Positions 16,020 to 21,834 of a DNA stretch of 23,999 nucleotides are shown here, in pieces. The position numbers were made by a program, and so were the translations under genes. The notes below the pieces were generated by a model, which worked only from the letters and a program-made list of their open reading frames with translations, did no database searches and was not told the DNA's origin. Source of the DNA: a virus; the IMG/VR virus record IMGVR_UViG_3300031669_000233, positions 1 to 23,999 of that record; one strand, 5' to 3'. The stretch's first letter is position 1. The number at the start of each line of letters is the position of its first letter.

Positions 16020-16627
16020 AGACTTCCCGACATTGTAAATTCCAACCTACCTATATTATTCATACCTATTTTCAACAAGGAAGGATTAGGTATATCATTA
16101 CCAACAGATACTCGAAGTACATAATCAATAGTGAAACGGTCCCTTTCCTGCCTCATATATAGATCATTATTTAGGAGGTAGCAAAGAATAATATCAGACT
16201 TCCCTAGATTAATACTAACCTTCCTCTTATCATCAAAGGTACATTGTGGGGAGGTAGAACCTGCCGGAAGTGTTATTATTGTATAACCAGGGATAGTATT
16301 ATCATACCACCAAAAATAAGCATTCCCTTGCGATACATAGGCAATGCAGGGTTTCATATTCTGATCGAAGGCAAGACTAACAGATGTTACATTAGGCTTA
16401 CTCAGCAACACGGTAGCAGGTGTGTTGGGAGAAGATATAACCATGTCATTTAAAGTGAGGGGACCTGCAATTGTAAGTGTCCATGTTTGCACCTGCAACC
16501 CTTGCGAAGCATCACTTAAACCAATCCCACCTAACTGATATGAGGTAGTAAGAGAGGGGGTAATATTATCTGGAGGCAGATAAGGGGCATACATAAGGGT
16601 TGTAGATAAAGCATTCCCAGGCATCAT
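16010..16627 (-). CDS. virion-type protein upstream of TerL
   Basis: About 206 residues from the ATG at 16627; a TTG at 16645 in the same frame would add six. A beta-rich protein with SLAFDQNMKPCIAYVSQGNA and YFWWYDNT, then CTFDDKRKVS, SDIILCYLLNNDLYMRQERD and GMNNIGRLEF. These conserved-looking segments ring a bell as a protein often placed just before TerL in podovirus-like phages, with no proven role. It may belong to the tail-fibre apparatus with the three genes before it. The 3' end overlaps TerL by 10 bp. No good ribosome site precedes any start, so expression probably depends on coupling to the upstream gene. Confidence 0.6.
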   Translation of the reverse strand: MMPGNALSTTLMYAPYLPPDNITPSLTTSYQLGGIGLSDASQGLQVQTWTLTIAGPLTLNDMVISSPNTPATVLLSKPNVTSVSLAFDQNMKPCIAYVSQGNAYFWWYDNTIPGYTIITLPAGSTSPQCTFDDKRKVSINLGKSDIILCYLLNNDLYMRQERDRFTIDYVLRVSVGNDIPNPSLLKIGMNNIGRLEFTMSGSLWQ

Positions 16628-16628
16628 A

Positions 16629-17582
16629 TCATGGGTATCTTGCAAGAGAGAAATTAATTGTAAAGGAAAATGTATAAGTATTATCTTTAGGGATAGCTGG
16701 GGTAAATCCTATTTGAAATTTATGATACCTATGAGATACCGTAATAACAGTTATACCTCCCGTAAGATTCATATATCCTACGGGACAAGTATAGGTAGCT
16801 TGCTGAAAATAGGAACCTACCGTATAAGCAGCGACAGAGCCTGTATTAGGATTAGAACCAGAAGCTCCTGAAGGATTAGTAAGAATTGTACCTAAAGATC
16901 CATTATATCCAGTCATTTGGGGAACAAAATTAAACGCAAAAGGGTTTGAAGGACCCCCAGTAGGGCCACTTAATCCATAGGGAAGCCAACTTATTGCGTA
17001 AGTTACACCACTAATGTCAATAGATCCTGTCTGTGTAGTAACATTCCAGTATAGGTTAAGGGTATAGGTAAGAGTAAGTTCTTCTGTAGATAATACAGTA
17101 ATGGTTGTTGGAGTACCAGTACCATCAACAATAAGGGCATGACTTTGTAATAGATAATTTGGGGATGTAGACACATATCCACCAATACCTACCTCTGCTA
17201 AGGTACCCGTTGCAGAACCCACAGGAAAGGTCCAAGTACCTGTACTTGTCCAATAGGGAGGAACTGAACCAGACGCAGCTACATATACCCAATTAACCAT
17301 AGGACTACTGGCATTTACTCCATTATTAATTGCAGCCAAAAAGGCAGTGAGCGTAGTGTCTGTATAGGCAGGTGTCGTATTTCCCGTCCCAACATAAGCT
17401 CCTGCAAGACAAGGATCCTGACCTCCCCCAAACCCAATAAAAAAATAATCCAAACCACTATTAGTAATTAGATTCTTAAAAGGTTTCGTTTGTTTTGTAA
17501 TTCTTCCAGTAGCAGCATCCCTTACCGTCAGTTGATAAAAGCCCTCAATCCCTCCTTGCATATTCATTGTAGGAGTATTCAT
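16629..17582 (-). CDS. virion / tail-fibre-type protein
   Basis: 317 residues, Gly/Thr/Tyr-rich and AT-rich at DNA level. The N-terminal GFYQLTVRDAATGRITKQTK is followed by FKNLITNSGLDYFF, a start I associate with phage tail-type proteins that place a sugar- or tail-binding domain first. The remaining region is mostly short beta strands and turns, ending NTYTFSFTINFSLARYP. No enzyme motif. It lies in a run of fibre-associated genes between the small and large terminase subunits. GGAGGT precedes the ATG, which overlaps the upstream TGA as ATGA. Confidence 0.55.
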   Translation of the reverse strand: MNTPTMNMQGGIEGFYQLTVRDAATGRITKQTKPFKNLITNSGLDYFFIGFGGGQDPCLAGAYVGTGNTTPAYTDTTLTAFLAAINNGVNASSPMVNWVYVAASGSVPPYWTSTGTWTFPVGSATGTLAEVGIGGYVSTSPNYLLQSHALIVDGTGTPTTITVLSTEELTLTYTLNLYWNVTTQTGSIDISGVTYAISWLPYGLSGPTGGPSNPFAFNFVPQMTGYNGSLGTILTNPSGASGSNPNTGSVAAYTVGSYFQQATYTCPVGYMNLTGGITVITVSHRYHKFQIGFTPAIPKDNTYTFSFTINFSLARYP

Positions 17583-18295
17583 GCGAGGGTACCTCCTTGA
17601 GGGGCAATGGCAGACTGAATTACTTCTGGTTGATAGTTCATGTAAAATACCTGACCTTTAACAAGTGTGCCAGAAATGGCAGCAATATTATTCTTTATAT
17701 CCTCATGAGGATTATTATAAGTAACGGCACTAACGGAGATAAGTAATCCGATGTAAGGTGCAATACTTGATTGGATTATTTCAGGAGGATAATTATTATA
17801 ATAAATGGCACCTAGAGACATCGAACCTGTTACAGGGGATAGGGCATTTTTTATACTTTCCGTCCATCTTGGATTTAGGAGGAGGTGTGCAAAATAGGGA
17901 AATATTACCGGTTGAATTATCTCTGCGTATTCAACTGGATAAGGCCAACTTGTATAATATATATTCGTGAATACTGGCGTAGCATTTCCATCTTGAGGCA
18001 GCACAGCTAATCGTGTCACCTTATCATATGTATTACCGAGGGATGTATCAATCTCGAATTTAATGCTGTATATATTACCGGGAACGCCGAGGCGAATACG
18101 CTGTTCTATATAACCGACATGAACATCTATTCCTTGATACAAGAGGTTAGATGGATTAAGGTCATCCCCACTAAATACCGTAACAGTTACAACCTGATTT
18201 GTTATTGTTTCTCCTGCCTTGAGGACATCGCGGAAATCACCAAGGTAAGATTTGGTTTCATCTACCGTCTTACTATCACTAGTATAGAGGGACAC
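17579..18295 (-). CDS. fibre-adaptor-like protein with C-terminal repeats
   Basis: 238 residues from a GTG start that overlaps the previous stop (TAGTG); GGTGG lies upstream. Residues 1-105 resemble the whole of the 104-residue protein encoded just before it (shared GETIT, VTVFSG, PGNIY and RLAVLPQDGN features). Residues about 112-238 are four to five units of 26-28 residues with the pattern YxNxxPEIIQSSIAPxxGxL, seen clearly at 165, 192 and 218, and in weaker form at 113 and 144. The repeats recall exposed fibre or tail extensions. The likely role is to link a fibre to the tail, but function is inferred. Confidence 0.6.
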   Translation of the reverse strand: MSLYTSDSKTVDETKSYLGDFRDVLKAGETITNQVVTVTVFSGDDLNPSNLLYQGIDVHVGYIEQRIRLGVPGNIYSIKFEIDTSLGNTYDKVTRLAVLPQDGNATPVFTNIYYTSWPYPVEYAEIIQPVIFPYFAHLLLNPRWTESIKNALSPVTGSMSLGAIYYNNYPPEIIQSSIAPYIGLLISVSAVTYNNPHEDIKNNIAAISGTLVKGQVFYMNYQPEVIQSAIAPQGGTLA

Positions 18296-18609
18296 TAATA
18301 ATTTCCACCCGGAGCAATTACAGCAAGGCGACCCTCCTTACTATAATTGTGTGTACCGGAGGCAGTCACCAGACATACAATTAGGTAGATATTACCAGCA
18401 ATACCACCTGTTATATTAACCGTTACTTGTGTAGATGCGTTGGTGACTGTTCCCAGCATGGAGGTAGGGGAAGGATCTGTCCCGGAGAAAACAGAAACAG
18501 AGACGGCACTCCCCGTTACTGTTTCTCCGAACTGTAACTTATCAGAGAAATTAATAACGAGGGGTATTGTCTCTGCCGCCGTCTTACTTGGATATTGAAG
18601 GAGTGTCAT
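18295..18609 (-). CDS. fibre-to-tail adaptor-like protein (Gp77-type)
   Basis: 104 residues forming one beta-sandwich-like domain: FSDKLQFGETVTGSAVSVSV, then FSGTDPSPTSML, QVTVNITGGIAGNIYLIVCL and KEGRLAVIAP. The GETV...V.V..G.D..P and GG.AGN.Y patterns match what I recall of phage fibre-tail adaptor proteins. It is a tandem paralogue of the N-terminal half of the next gene. It lies six bases after the small-terminase stop, with only a weak purine-rich ribosome site. Confidence 0.55.
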   Translation of the reverse strand: MTLLQYPSKTAAETIPLVINFSDKLQFGETVTGSAVSVSVFSGTDPSPTSMLGTVTNASTQVTVNITGGIAGNIYLIVCLVTASGTHNYSKEGRLAVIAPGGNY

Positions 18610-18615
18610 TTCTTC

Positions 18616-19194
18616 TTACTCTTCGCCTTCTTCCCTCCCTGTGGAATCGGCAAACCCATCGCCATCCTCTTGTGCTGTGGGATTAATTGACTGTCCTGTC
18701 CCTTCGATTTCTTGGTAGATGCCATCTTCATTTCTCCGTGTCTCTATGGTTTTGGTTACGCCGCCTTGCAGGTACAACAGGCGTTCAGCGAGGCGAGCAA
18801 GGCGATCATTAGTGTCGATGATTTCTTTCGGAATACTACTACCACTGCCAATTCTCTTGGTTGCTTCCATCTGCAACCGTGCTGCGGCTACCCTCTCCTT
18901 TGGAGAGCCATTCGCCATCACCTCACTAATAACTTCCACCGATTGCACAAACATCGCGTCGAGTTGGAGGCCTGCCGCCTGACACATCTCGGCGATGTAG
19001 TCCTTCATCAAGGGTTGTTTGGACAGCATGGTGATGTATTCAGGTGTAACGCCGACAACATTGGAAATGGTGCGACGGTCAATACCCTGAGCCAGCATAG
19101 CACATACCTGCTTATGCTTCGGCTTCAATTCTTTCATCTGCCAGCCGACAACATTTTCCCCTTCATCAAGGGGTTGCTCAACCATTGCATTCAT
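18616..19194 (-). CDS. terminase small subunit
   Basis: 192 residues from the ATG at 19194, chosen because it overlaps the upstream TGA (ATGA); a GTG at 19200 would add two. Residues 22-60 (LKPKHKQVCAMLAQGIDRRT, then ISNVVGVTPEYITMLSKQP) form a helix-turn-helix as in phage small terminase subunits. A helical oligomerisation region follows (to about 145, AAARLQMEATKRIGSGSS and AERLLYLQGG) and an acidic C-terminal tail (EDGDGFADSTGREEGEE) that probably meets TerL. It recognises phage DNA and presents it to TerL. Five genes up from TerL, with fibre genes between, is an unusual but known separation. Confidence 0.75.
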   Translation of the reverse strand: MNAMVEQPLDEGENVVGWQMKELKPKHKQVCAMLAQGIDRRTISNVVGVTPEYITMLSKQPLMKDYIAEMCQAAGLQLDAMFVQSVEVISEVMANGSPKERVAAARLQMEATKRIGSGSSIPKEIIDTNDRLARLAERLLYLQGGVTKTIETRRNEDGIYQEIEGTGQSINPTAQEDGDGFADSTGREEGEE

Positions 19195-19364
19195 TTCCAC
19201 TTCCCTACTGCTGGAGCACGCTTCGCCGTTACCTCTTTTGGAATCTTCACCTGCCTTGCCATAGGAAGGGCGTGCATCTTTGCGAAGCCTTGATTAATCT
19301 TCGCCTCGTGTTGTTTCGGTACGGCCATTTTCGCAACCTGGAATCCTTTAAAAACATTACGCAT
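19191..19364 (-). CDS. small basic hypothetical protein
   Basis: 57 residues, MRNVFKGFQVAKMAVPKQHE at the start, with about 15 Lys/Arg, including VPKQHEAKINQGFAK and VKIPKEVTAKRAPAVGKWK. The ATG at 19364 has AGGAGG upstream and overlaps the end of the previous gene by 8 bp. The stop overlaps the small-terminase start. A later Met (13 codons on) could also serve. No family recognised. Strong basic charge next to a DNA-recognition subunit suggests nucleic-acid contact, which is inference. Confidence 0.55.
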   Translation of the reverse strand: MRNVFKGFQVAKMAVPKQHEAKINQGFAKMHALPMARQVKIPKEVTAKRAPAVGKWK

Positions 19365-19500
19365 TTTCCTGTTCCTCCTTCCTGTGATGCTCCAGATAAA
19401 GGGGATCCTCCTCCAACATGTCCTGCACCCTCTCAAGGGCCTCCTTCTGTTCGGAGGTGAGGAGAGAGAAAAGATATTCGTGCTTACTCTTGATGGCCAT
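19357..19500 (-). CDS. small acidic hypothetical protein, first gene of the left arm
   Basis: 47 residues (MAIKSKHEYLFSLLTSEQKE, then ALERVQDMLEEDPLYLEHHR), helical and Glu-rich. The ATG at 19500 is chosen because the protein looks natural from there, while the in-frame extension to 19596 is Cys-rich and unlike a protein. No Shine-Dalgarno is visible; upstream bases on the minus strand read CCTCCTCCT, the wrong strand for one. An upstream 46-residue open frame ends just inside this gene and could supply coupling. Function unknown. Confidence 0.5.
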   Translation of the reverse strand: MAIKSKHEYLFSLLTSEQKEALERVQDMLEEDPLYLEHHRKEEQENA

Positions 19501-19708
19501 AGGAGGAGGTACCGAAAAGGGACAGAGAGACCGTAACACAGCTCGGGCAGAAGTGCAATAGCAGCAGAGAGGTTCGTAGAAACACTGACACCTCACATAA
19601 CAACAACGCCTTCAAAGATAACATACCTGAAAATTCAAAACTTGCCGCGGATGGGAAAATGCCTTTAAGATTTTTAGCAGTCACGCGATTTGCCTCCCCA
19701 TTGCCAGT

Positions 19709-19727
19709 GAGAATAGTTATCATTCTC
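19709..19727. promoter_or_regulatory. Fur-like box 1
   Basis: GAGAATAGTTATCATTCTC. Its ends GAGAAT/ATTCTC are perfectly inverted, and by my count it matches 14 of 19 positions of the classical Fur consensus (GATAATGATAATCATTATC). In host genomes such a site represses nearby promoters when iron is plentiful. Whether host Fur binds here is not shown. Confidence 0.5.
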
Positions 19728-19750
19728 GTTATGATATGTAATCGCATTGT

Positions 19751-19769
19751 GCGAACGATTATCATTCAT
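19751..19769. promoter_or_regulatory. Fur-like box 2 (weaker)
   Basis: GCGAACGATTATCATTCAT, with 12 of 19 matches to the same consensus by my count, about 40 bp (four helical turns) from box 1. The core GATTATCATT is the typical Fur hexamer pair. Weaker alone, but its closeness to box 1 makes the pair more credible. Confidence 0.4.
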
Positions 19770-19805
19770 CATTGCATATTGTACTGGATGGTTCGGTATT
19801 GTATT

Positions 19806-19823
19806 GTGCAATGTATACTGCAC
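19806..19823. promoter_or_regulatory. 18-bp near-palindrome GTGCA-N8-TGCAC
   Basis: GTGCAATGTATACTGCAC with 5-bp perfect outer arms and a GTATAC core. It lies about 55 bp upstream of the first rightward promoter's -35 element and could be an operator for it. No second copy was found. Confidence 0.35.
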
Positions 19824-19877
19824 GGTTCATTATATAAAAAGGATGGTCATGCAATCTGGAAATAATTTGAAAATAGT

Positions 19878-19907
19878 TTGAACTATCTGCACAGATGATT
19901 GTCTATC
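19878..19907 (+). promoter_or_regulatory. early promoter P1 (TTGAAC-N18-TCTATC)
   Basis: TTGAAC at 19878-19883 and TCTATC at 19902-19907 with 18 bp between, ending in GATTG. The same arrangement occurs at 20220 and 21765, each upstream of a gene with the same ACGATTGGAG leader. The -35 is close to sigma70 consensus, while the -10 is poor, so a modified or assisted holoenzyme is possible. A 12-bp palindrome, ATCTG-CA-CAGAT at 19885-19896, lies in the spacer of this copy only. Confidence 0.55.
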
Positions 19908-19925
19908 TATCTGTAGCAAGCGAAA

Positions 19926-19957
19926 CGTGCACGCTCATATGCACGATACGATTGGAG
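19926..19957 (+). promoter_or_regulatory. leader hairpin plus conserved ribosome site, unit 1
   Basis: CGTGCA (19926-19931) pairs with TGCACG (19940-19945) over an 8-base loop, followed at once by ATACGATTGGAG (19946-19957), the shared ribosome-site block, and the ATG at 19966. The hairpin just upstream of the ribosome site may protect the mRNA 5' end or tune translation. Confidence 0.45.
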
Positions 19958-19965
19958 TTATCACG

Positions 19966-20223
19966 ATGACTGAGAATGAAGTAATTGCAGCGATTGCACG
20001 CAAAGAGTACGAGCTAGTTAAGCTCGACGATATGCGTCAAATGGGAATTGACGATGATCCCAATAGTTATGGATTATTCGACATATCATGGGAAGATGAT
20101 GATGGGATTATCGCACATGAGTATGTCGCACTCACGCTTGATAGCGCAGAGCGTGAAGATACGCTGCAACATATGTTCATGAATGATTTTTGTGATGACT
20201 GGACTTGCACGCAATTGATCTGA
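19966..20223 (+). CDS. very acidic small early protein
   Basis: 85 residues from the ATG at 19966, chosen for its GGAG site; an in-frame start 13 codons earlier would place the ribosome site inside the gene. By my count there are 22 Asp/Glu against 5 Lys/Arg, including IDDDPN, WEDDDG and DFCDDW. It is the first gene of the rightward arm, behind its own promoter and structured leader. Acidic proteins made first by other phages (T7 Ocr, gene 0.3) mimic DNA to block restriction enzymes or other host DNA-binding proteins. There is no evidence of sequence kinship to Ocr here, so this is a hypothesis. No family recognised. Confidence 0.7.
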   Translation: MTENEVIAAIARKEYELVKLDDMRQMGIDDDPNSYGLFDISWEDDDGIIAHEYVALTLDSAEREDTLQHMFMNDFCDDWTCTQLI

Positions 20224-20249
20224 ACTTTTTACACTGCACATTGTCTAAC
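20220..20249 (+). promoter_or_regulatory. early promoter P2 (CTGAAC-N18-TCTAAC)
   Basis: CTGAAC at 20220-20225 overlaps the stop of the acidic gene; TCTAAC at 20244-20249 follows after exactly 18 bp, as in the other two copies. The -10 lies in the loop of an inverted repeat, CTGCACA (20234-20240) and TGTGCAG (20256-20262), which might be an operator or end the upstream transcript. Confidence 0.5.
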
Positions 20250-20284
20250 TGATAGTGTGCAGAATAAAGAGTTTACAACGTGAA

Positions 20285-20321
20285 GCATGTGCACGAATTC
20301 ACATGCAATATACGATTGGAG
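20285..20321 (+). promoter_or_regulatory. leader hairpin plus conserved ribosome site, unit 2
   Basis: GCATGTG (20285-20291) pairs with CACATGC (20300-20306) over an 8-base loop, followed by ATACGATTGGAG (20310-20321), identical to unit 1, then the ATG at 20328. The stem differs in sequence from unit 1 but has the same loop length and place, which suggests that structure is being kept. Confidence 0.5.
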
Positions 20322-20327
20322 ATTAAC

Positions 20328-20630
20328 ATGAACAACACACAGACGAAATCACGTTGCAAGATTGCAGACGTTACGTACAAAAGTAGCGTGACGATTATCT
20401 GGGATGATTGCACAGTTGAAGATGTACAAGCACTCGCAGCGCAGAAAGTCGTCAATAAGTTTCAGCAAGATGCACGCGAAGCTGGGAAAGCTGTTGCTGA
20501 AAATGTCACTCTGTATGCAAGAGATTACAAACAGGGATTGCGTAAAGCTGCGCAAACTCCAGAGCAGATACTTGCTAGCTTGAGTGAAGATCAACTTATC
20601 CAGTTGATGAAAGACAGGGGTTTGATGTAA
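20328..20630 (+). CDS. small early protein, unknown function
   Basis: 100 residues from the ATG at 20328, fixed by the GGAG site of the shared leader. Residues 1-25 form strands (KIADVTYKSSVTIIWDDCTV), residues 30-60 a long helix (EDVQALAAQKVVNKFQQDAR), and the C-terminal 25 residues a second helical part (TPEQILASLSEDQLIQLMKD). The layout strand-strand, DCT.ED, helix, then a C-terminal LS..QL..L recalls small early phage proteins that I have seen as hypothetical. No catalytic motif. Transcribed from its own promoter; followed by a hairpin at 20648. Confidence 0.65.
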   Translation: MNNTQTKSRCKIADVTYKSSVTIIWDDCTVEDVQALAAQKVVNKFQQDAREAGKAVAENVTLYARDYKQGLRKAAQTPEQILASLSEDQLIQLMKDRGLM

Positions 20631-20647
20631 TAACGTGCATGTGAAGT

Positions 20648-20677
20648 AATCTACATTCTGTCAAAAGAGTGTAGATT
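20648..20677 (+). terminator. hairpin downstream of the 100-residue gene
   Basis: AATCTACA and TGTAGATT form a perfect 8-bp stem over a 14-base loop, 18 bp past the stop codon. It is not followed by a U tract (the next bases are GCTGCATCTG), so it would be a weak or factor-dependent terminator, or an RNA-stability element. Confidence 0.4.
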
Positions 20678-20707
20678 GCTGCATCTGCCTTCTTTGTGAA
20701 AAAGGGC

Positions 20708-20722
20708 GTAACAATTTGTTAT
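20708..20722. promoter_or_regulatory. 15-bp palindrome, copy 4 (one mismatch)
   Basis: GTAACAATTTGTTAT: the last base departs from the dyad. It lies at the left edge of the 9-bp repeat region, 25 bp before the first unit. This is the only imperfect copy of the five. Confidence 0.65.
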
Positions 20723-20746
20723 GGGATTTGTTAAGATAATATGTGA

Positions 20747-20924
20747 AGTGTTGTATATGTTAGTAGTGTTGTATATGTTGGAAGTGTTTTCAGTGTTAGT
20801 AAGTGTCATATGCTCTTAAAAAAATATTTAAAAAACAAGCATGCAGCTTACTAACATCATTAACACTCGCAACACGTGCAACATCACTAACACGTGCAAC
20901 ACTTGCAACACTTGCAACACTCTG
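20747..20924. repeat. bipartite 9-bp tandem array forming a 57-bp inverted repeat
   Basis: Left arm 20747-20809: seven 9-bp units, the first six with TGTT at the same place (AGTGTTGTA, TATGTTAGT, AGTGTTGTA, TATGTTGGA, AGTGTTTTC, AGTGTTAGT). Right arm 20853-20924: eight 9-bp units that start AACA (for example AACACGTGC, AACACTTGC twice). Aligned as inverted arms, 20747-20803 and 20847-20903 match at 42 of 57 positions, and several mismatches would be G-U pairs in RNA. Between them lies an AT-rich core (20815-20839) with the inner arms TGTTAGTAAG/CTTACTAACA. Candidate replication origin, operator array or structured RNA. The 9-bp step also keeps an open frame through the right arm, giving a Thr-x-x repeat that I do not believe is a protein. 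Confidence 0.8.
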
Positions 20925-20939
20925 TCACGCTGCTATAAT
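20912..20939 (+). promoter_or_regulatory. sigma70-like promoter at the right end of the array
   Basis: TTGCAA (20912-20917) and a perfect TATAAT (20934-20939) with 16 bp between. The -35 is inside the last repeat units, so a protein bound to the array would control it. It would drive the gene at 21013 with a leader of about 65 bases. Confidence 0.5.
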
Positions 20940-21012
20940 GAGTCACACACTGACACTAGATACACAGAGCAGCGCAGCAACATTCACTATTGCAGACAAG
21001 TAAGGTAATAAC

Positions 21013-21492
21013 ATGGCAACAATGAAGGCTGGAATGGTCACGACCGTTCGCATCTCCCCGAAGGATTGTATATCCATTCTGGACATATTGGACGTGGCGC
21101 AGGTGAGGAGGGACAATATGTCCTTCGCATCCTGTACATCCCTTGCACTGTCCAGTTTGATTGGGATGGCCCGACAGGCAGGCATCATTGAGGAGCCGGA
21201 TGGGTTTGCGTTCCTTGATAAGGTTGGCCCGTATAGGGATGGGAAGAATAATAAGGTGAAGAGGCTGACTTCCAATAGCCTGTACCTAGCGGCACAACAC
21301 GGCTCTGCTGCAATCTCCCTCCCTCGTGTTAATACAAGTATGCCGCCGCAAGTCATGGAGGAGCAGGCCCTCCGTGAACTGAAGGACAGGTTCACAAAGT
21401 TGAATGACCGGAAGGAGGCAGACATTCCCCTCTCAATGGAGGAGGAACAGGAATGGCAAGCATGCTTCTCTGTCCTATATCCGGATGGTTGA
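21013..21492 (+). CDS. conserved-looking early phage protein, unknown function
   Basis: 159 residues starting MATMKAGMVTTVRISPKDCI. The segment VRISPKDCISILDILDVAQV, then RRDNMSFASCTSLALSSLIG and MARQAGIIEEPDGFAFLDKV is mostly helical and recalls small phage proteins with a ribbon-helix-like or helical N-terminal region. A Glu-rich helical C-terminus follows (MEEQALRELKDRFTKLNDRK). No catalytic motif. The ribosome site AAGGT is weak; a second Met three codons later is an alternative start. Its promoter lies in the repeat array, so it could be the array-binding protein, but nothing in the sequence proves that. Confidence 0.65.
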   Translation: MATMKAGMVTTVRISPKDCISILDILDVAQVRRDNMSFASCTSLALSSLIGMARQAGIIEEPDGFAFLDKVGPYRDGKNNKVKRLTSNSLYLAAQHGSAAISLPRVNTSMPPQVMEEQALRELKDRFTKLNDRKEADIPLSMEEEQEWQACFSVLYPDG

Positions 21493-21551
21493 GGGCAGGC
21501 GAATGCAATGAGCGTGGTCACAGGGTTCACAACATTACAAAGAGATATGAT

Positions 21552-21746
21552 ATGTTTGATTTTACTGTGTTGAAGCCGGAGGATGATAGGGGTGTCCTCG
21601 GCTGGTTTCCCGTTAGTCGTTGTTGGTTCACCTTTACCTACAGTAGTGAGGATAATGCTGTTAGGTCATTCGGCGGCACTGGTGATTTCTTCGGGGAATG
21701 GCCGTCCCATTGGGCGTTCTGCCCGCCGGCAATTGAAGAAGATTGA
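21552..21746 (+). CDS. small hypothetical protein, aromatic-rich
   Basis: 64 residues from the ATG at 21552. An upstream extension overlapping the previous gene was dropped because the natural-looking protein begins MFDFTVLKPEDDRGVLGWFP. It is rich in Trp and Phe (SRCWFTFTYSS, GDFFGEWPSHWAFCPP). AGAGA upstream is a weak ribosome site. Separated from the previous gene by 59 bp with no clear promoter. Function unknown. Confidence 0.55.
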   Translation: MFDFTVLKPEDDRGVLGWFPVSRCWFTFTYSSEDNAVRSFGGTGDFFGEWPSHWAFCPPAIEED

Positions 21747-21764
21747 AAGATAAACAAAGATAAA

Positions 21765-21794
21765 TTGAACTATTCACGCGATTGATTGTCTAAC
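21765..21794 (+). promoter_or_regulatory. early promoter P3 (TTGAAC-N18-TCTAAC)
   Basis: TTGAAC at 21765-21770, 18 bp, TCTAAC at 21789-21794. The -35 region TTGAACTAT and spacer end GATTGATTG resemble P1 closely. Downstream, ACGATTGGAG (21819-21828) precedes the ATG at 21835. No leader hairpin is evident in this copy. Confidence 0.55.
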
Positions 21795-21834
21795 ACTATG
21801 TACGACACAACAATACAACGATTGGAGTATTACG

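Larger units (their letters stand above)
19501..19877. other. divergent intergenic control region
   Basis: About 380 bp between the leftward particle genes and the rightward early genes. It holds two Fur-like boxes, an 18-bp near-palindrome, AT-rich stretches (TATATAAAAA at 19831-19840) and several weak promoter-like pairs, for example TTGTAC at 19779 with TATTGT at 19802 (17-bp spacing, plus strand). I could not identify a convincing minus-strand promoter for the late genes; it may need a phage-encoded factor. Confidence 0.5.

Noticed and set aside
19501-19596. 32-codon extension of the first left-arm gene to a GTG at 19596
   Set aside because: The added residues are Cys-rich and unlike the rest, and no ribosome site precedes the GTG.
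20747-20924. CRISPR array
   Set aside because: Units are 9 bp with no spacers, and no cas gene is nearby.
20747-20924. DnaA-box cluster
   Set aside because: The units are 9-mers but do not resemble TTATNCACA; AACACKTGC differs at the key positions.
20803-21003. 66-codon open frame (GTG start) through the right arm of the 9-bp array
   Set aside because: The Thr-x-x repeat is a by-product of a repeat length divisible by three. It has no ribosome site, and the likely promoter at 20912-20939 lies inside it.
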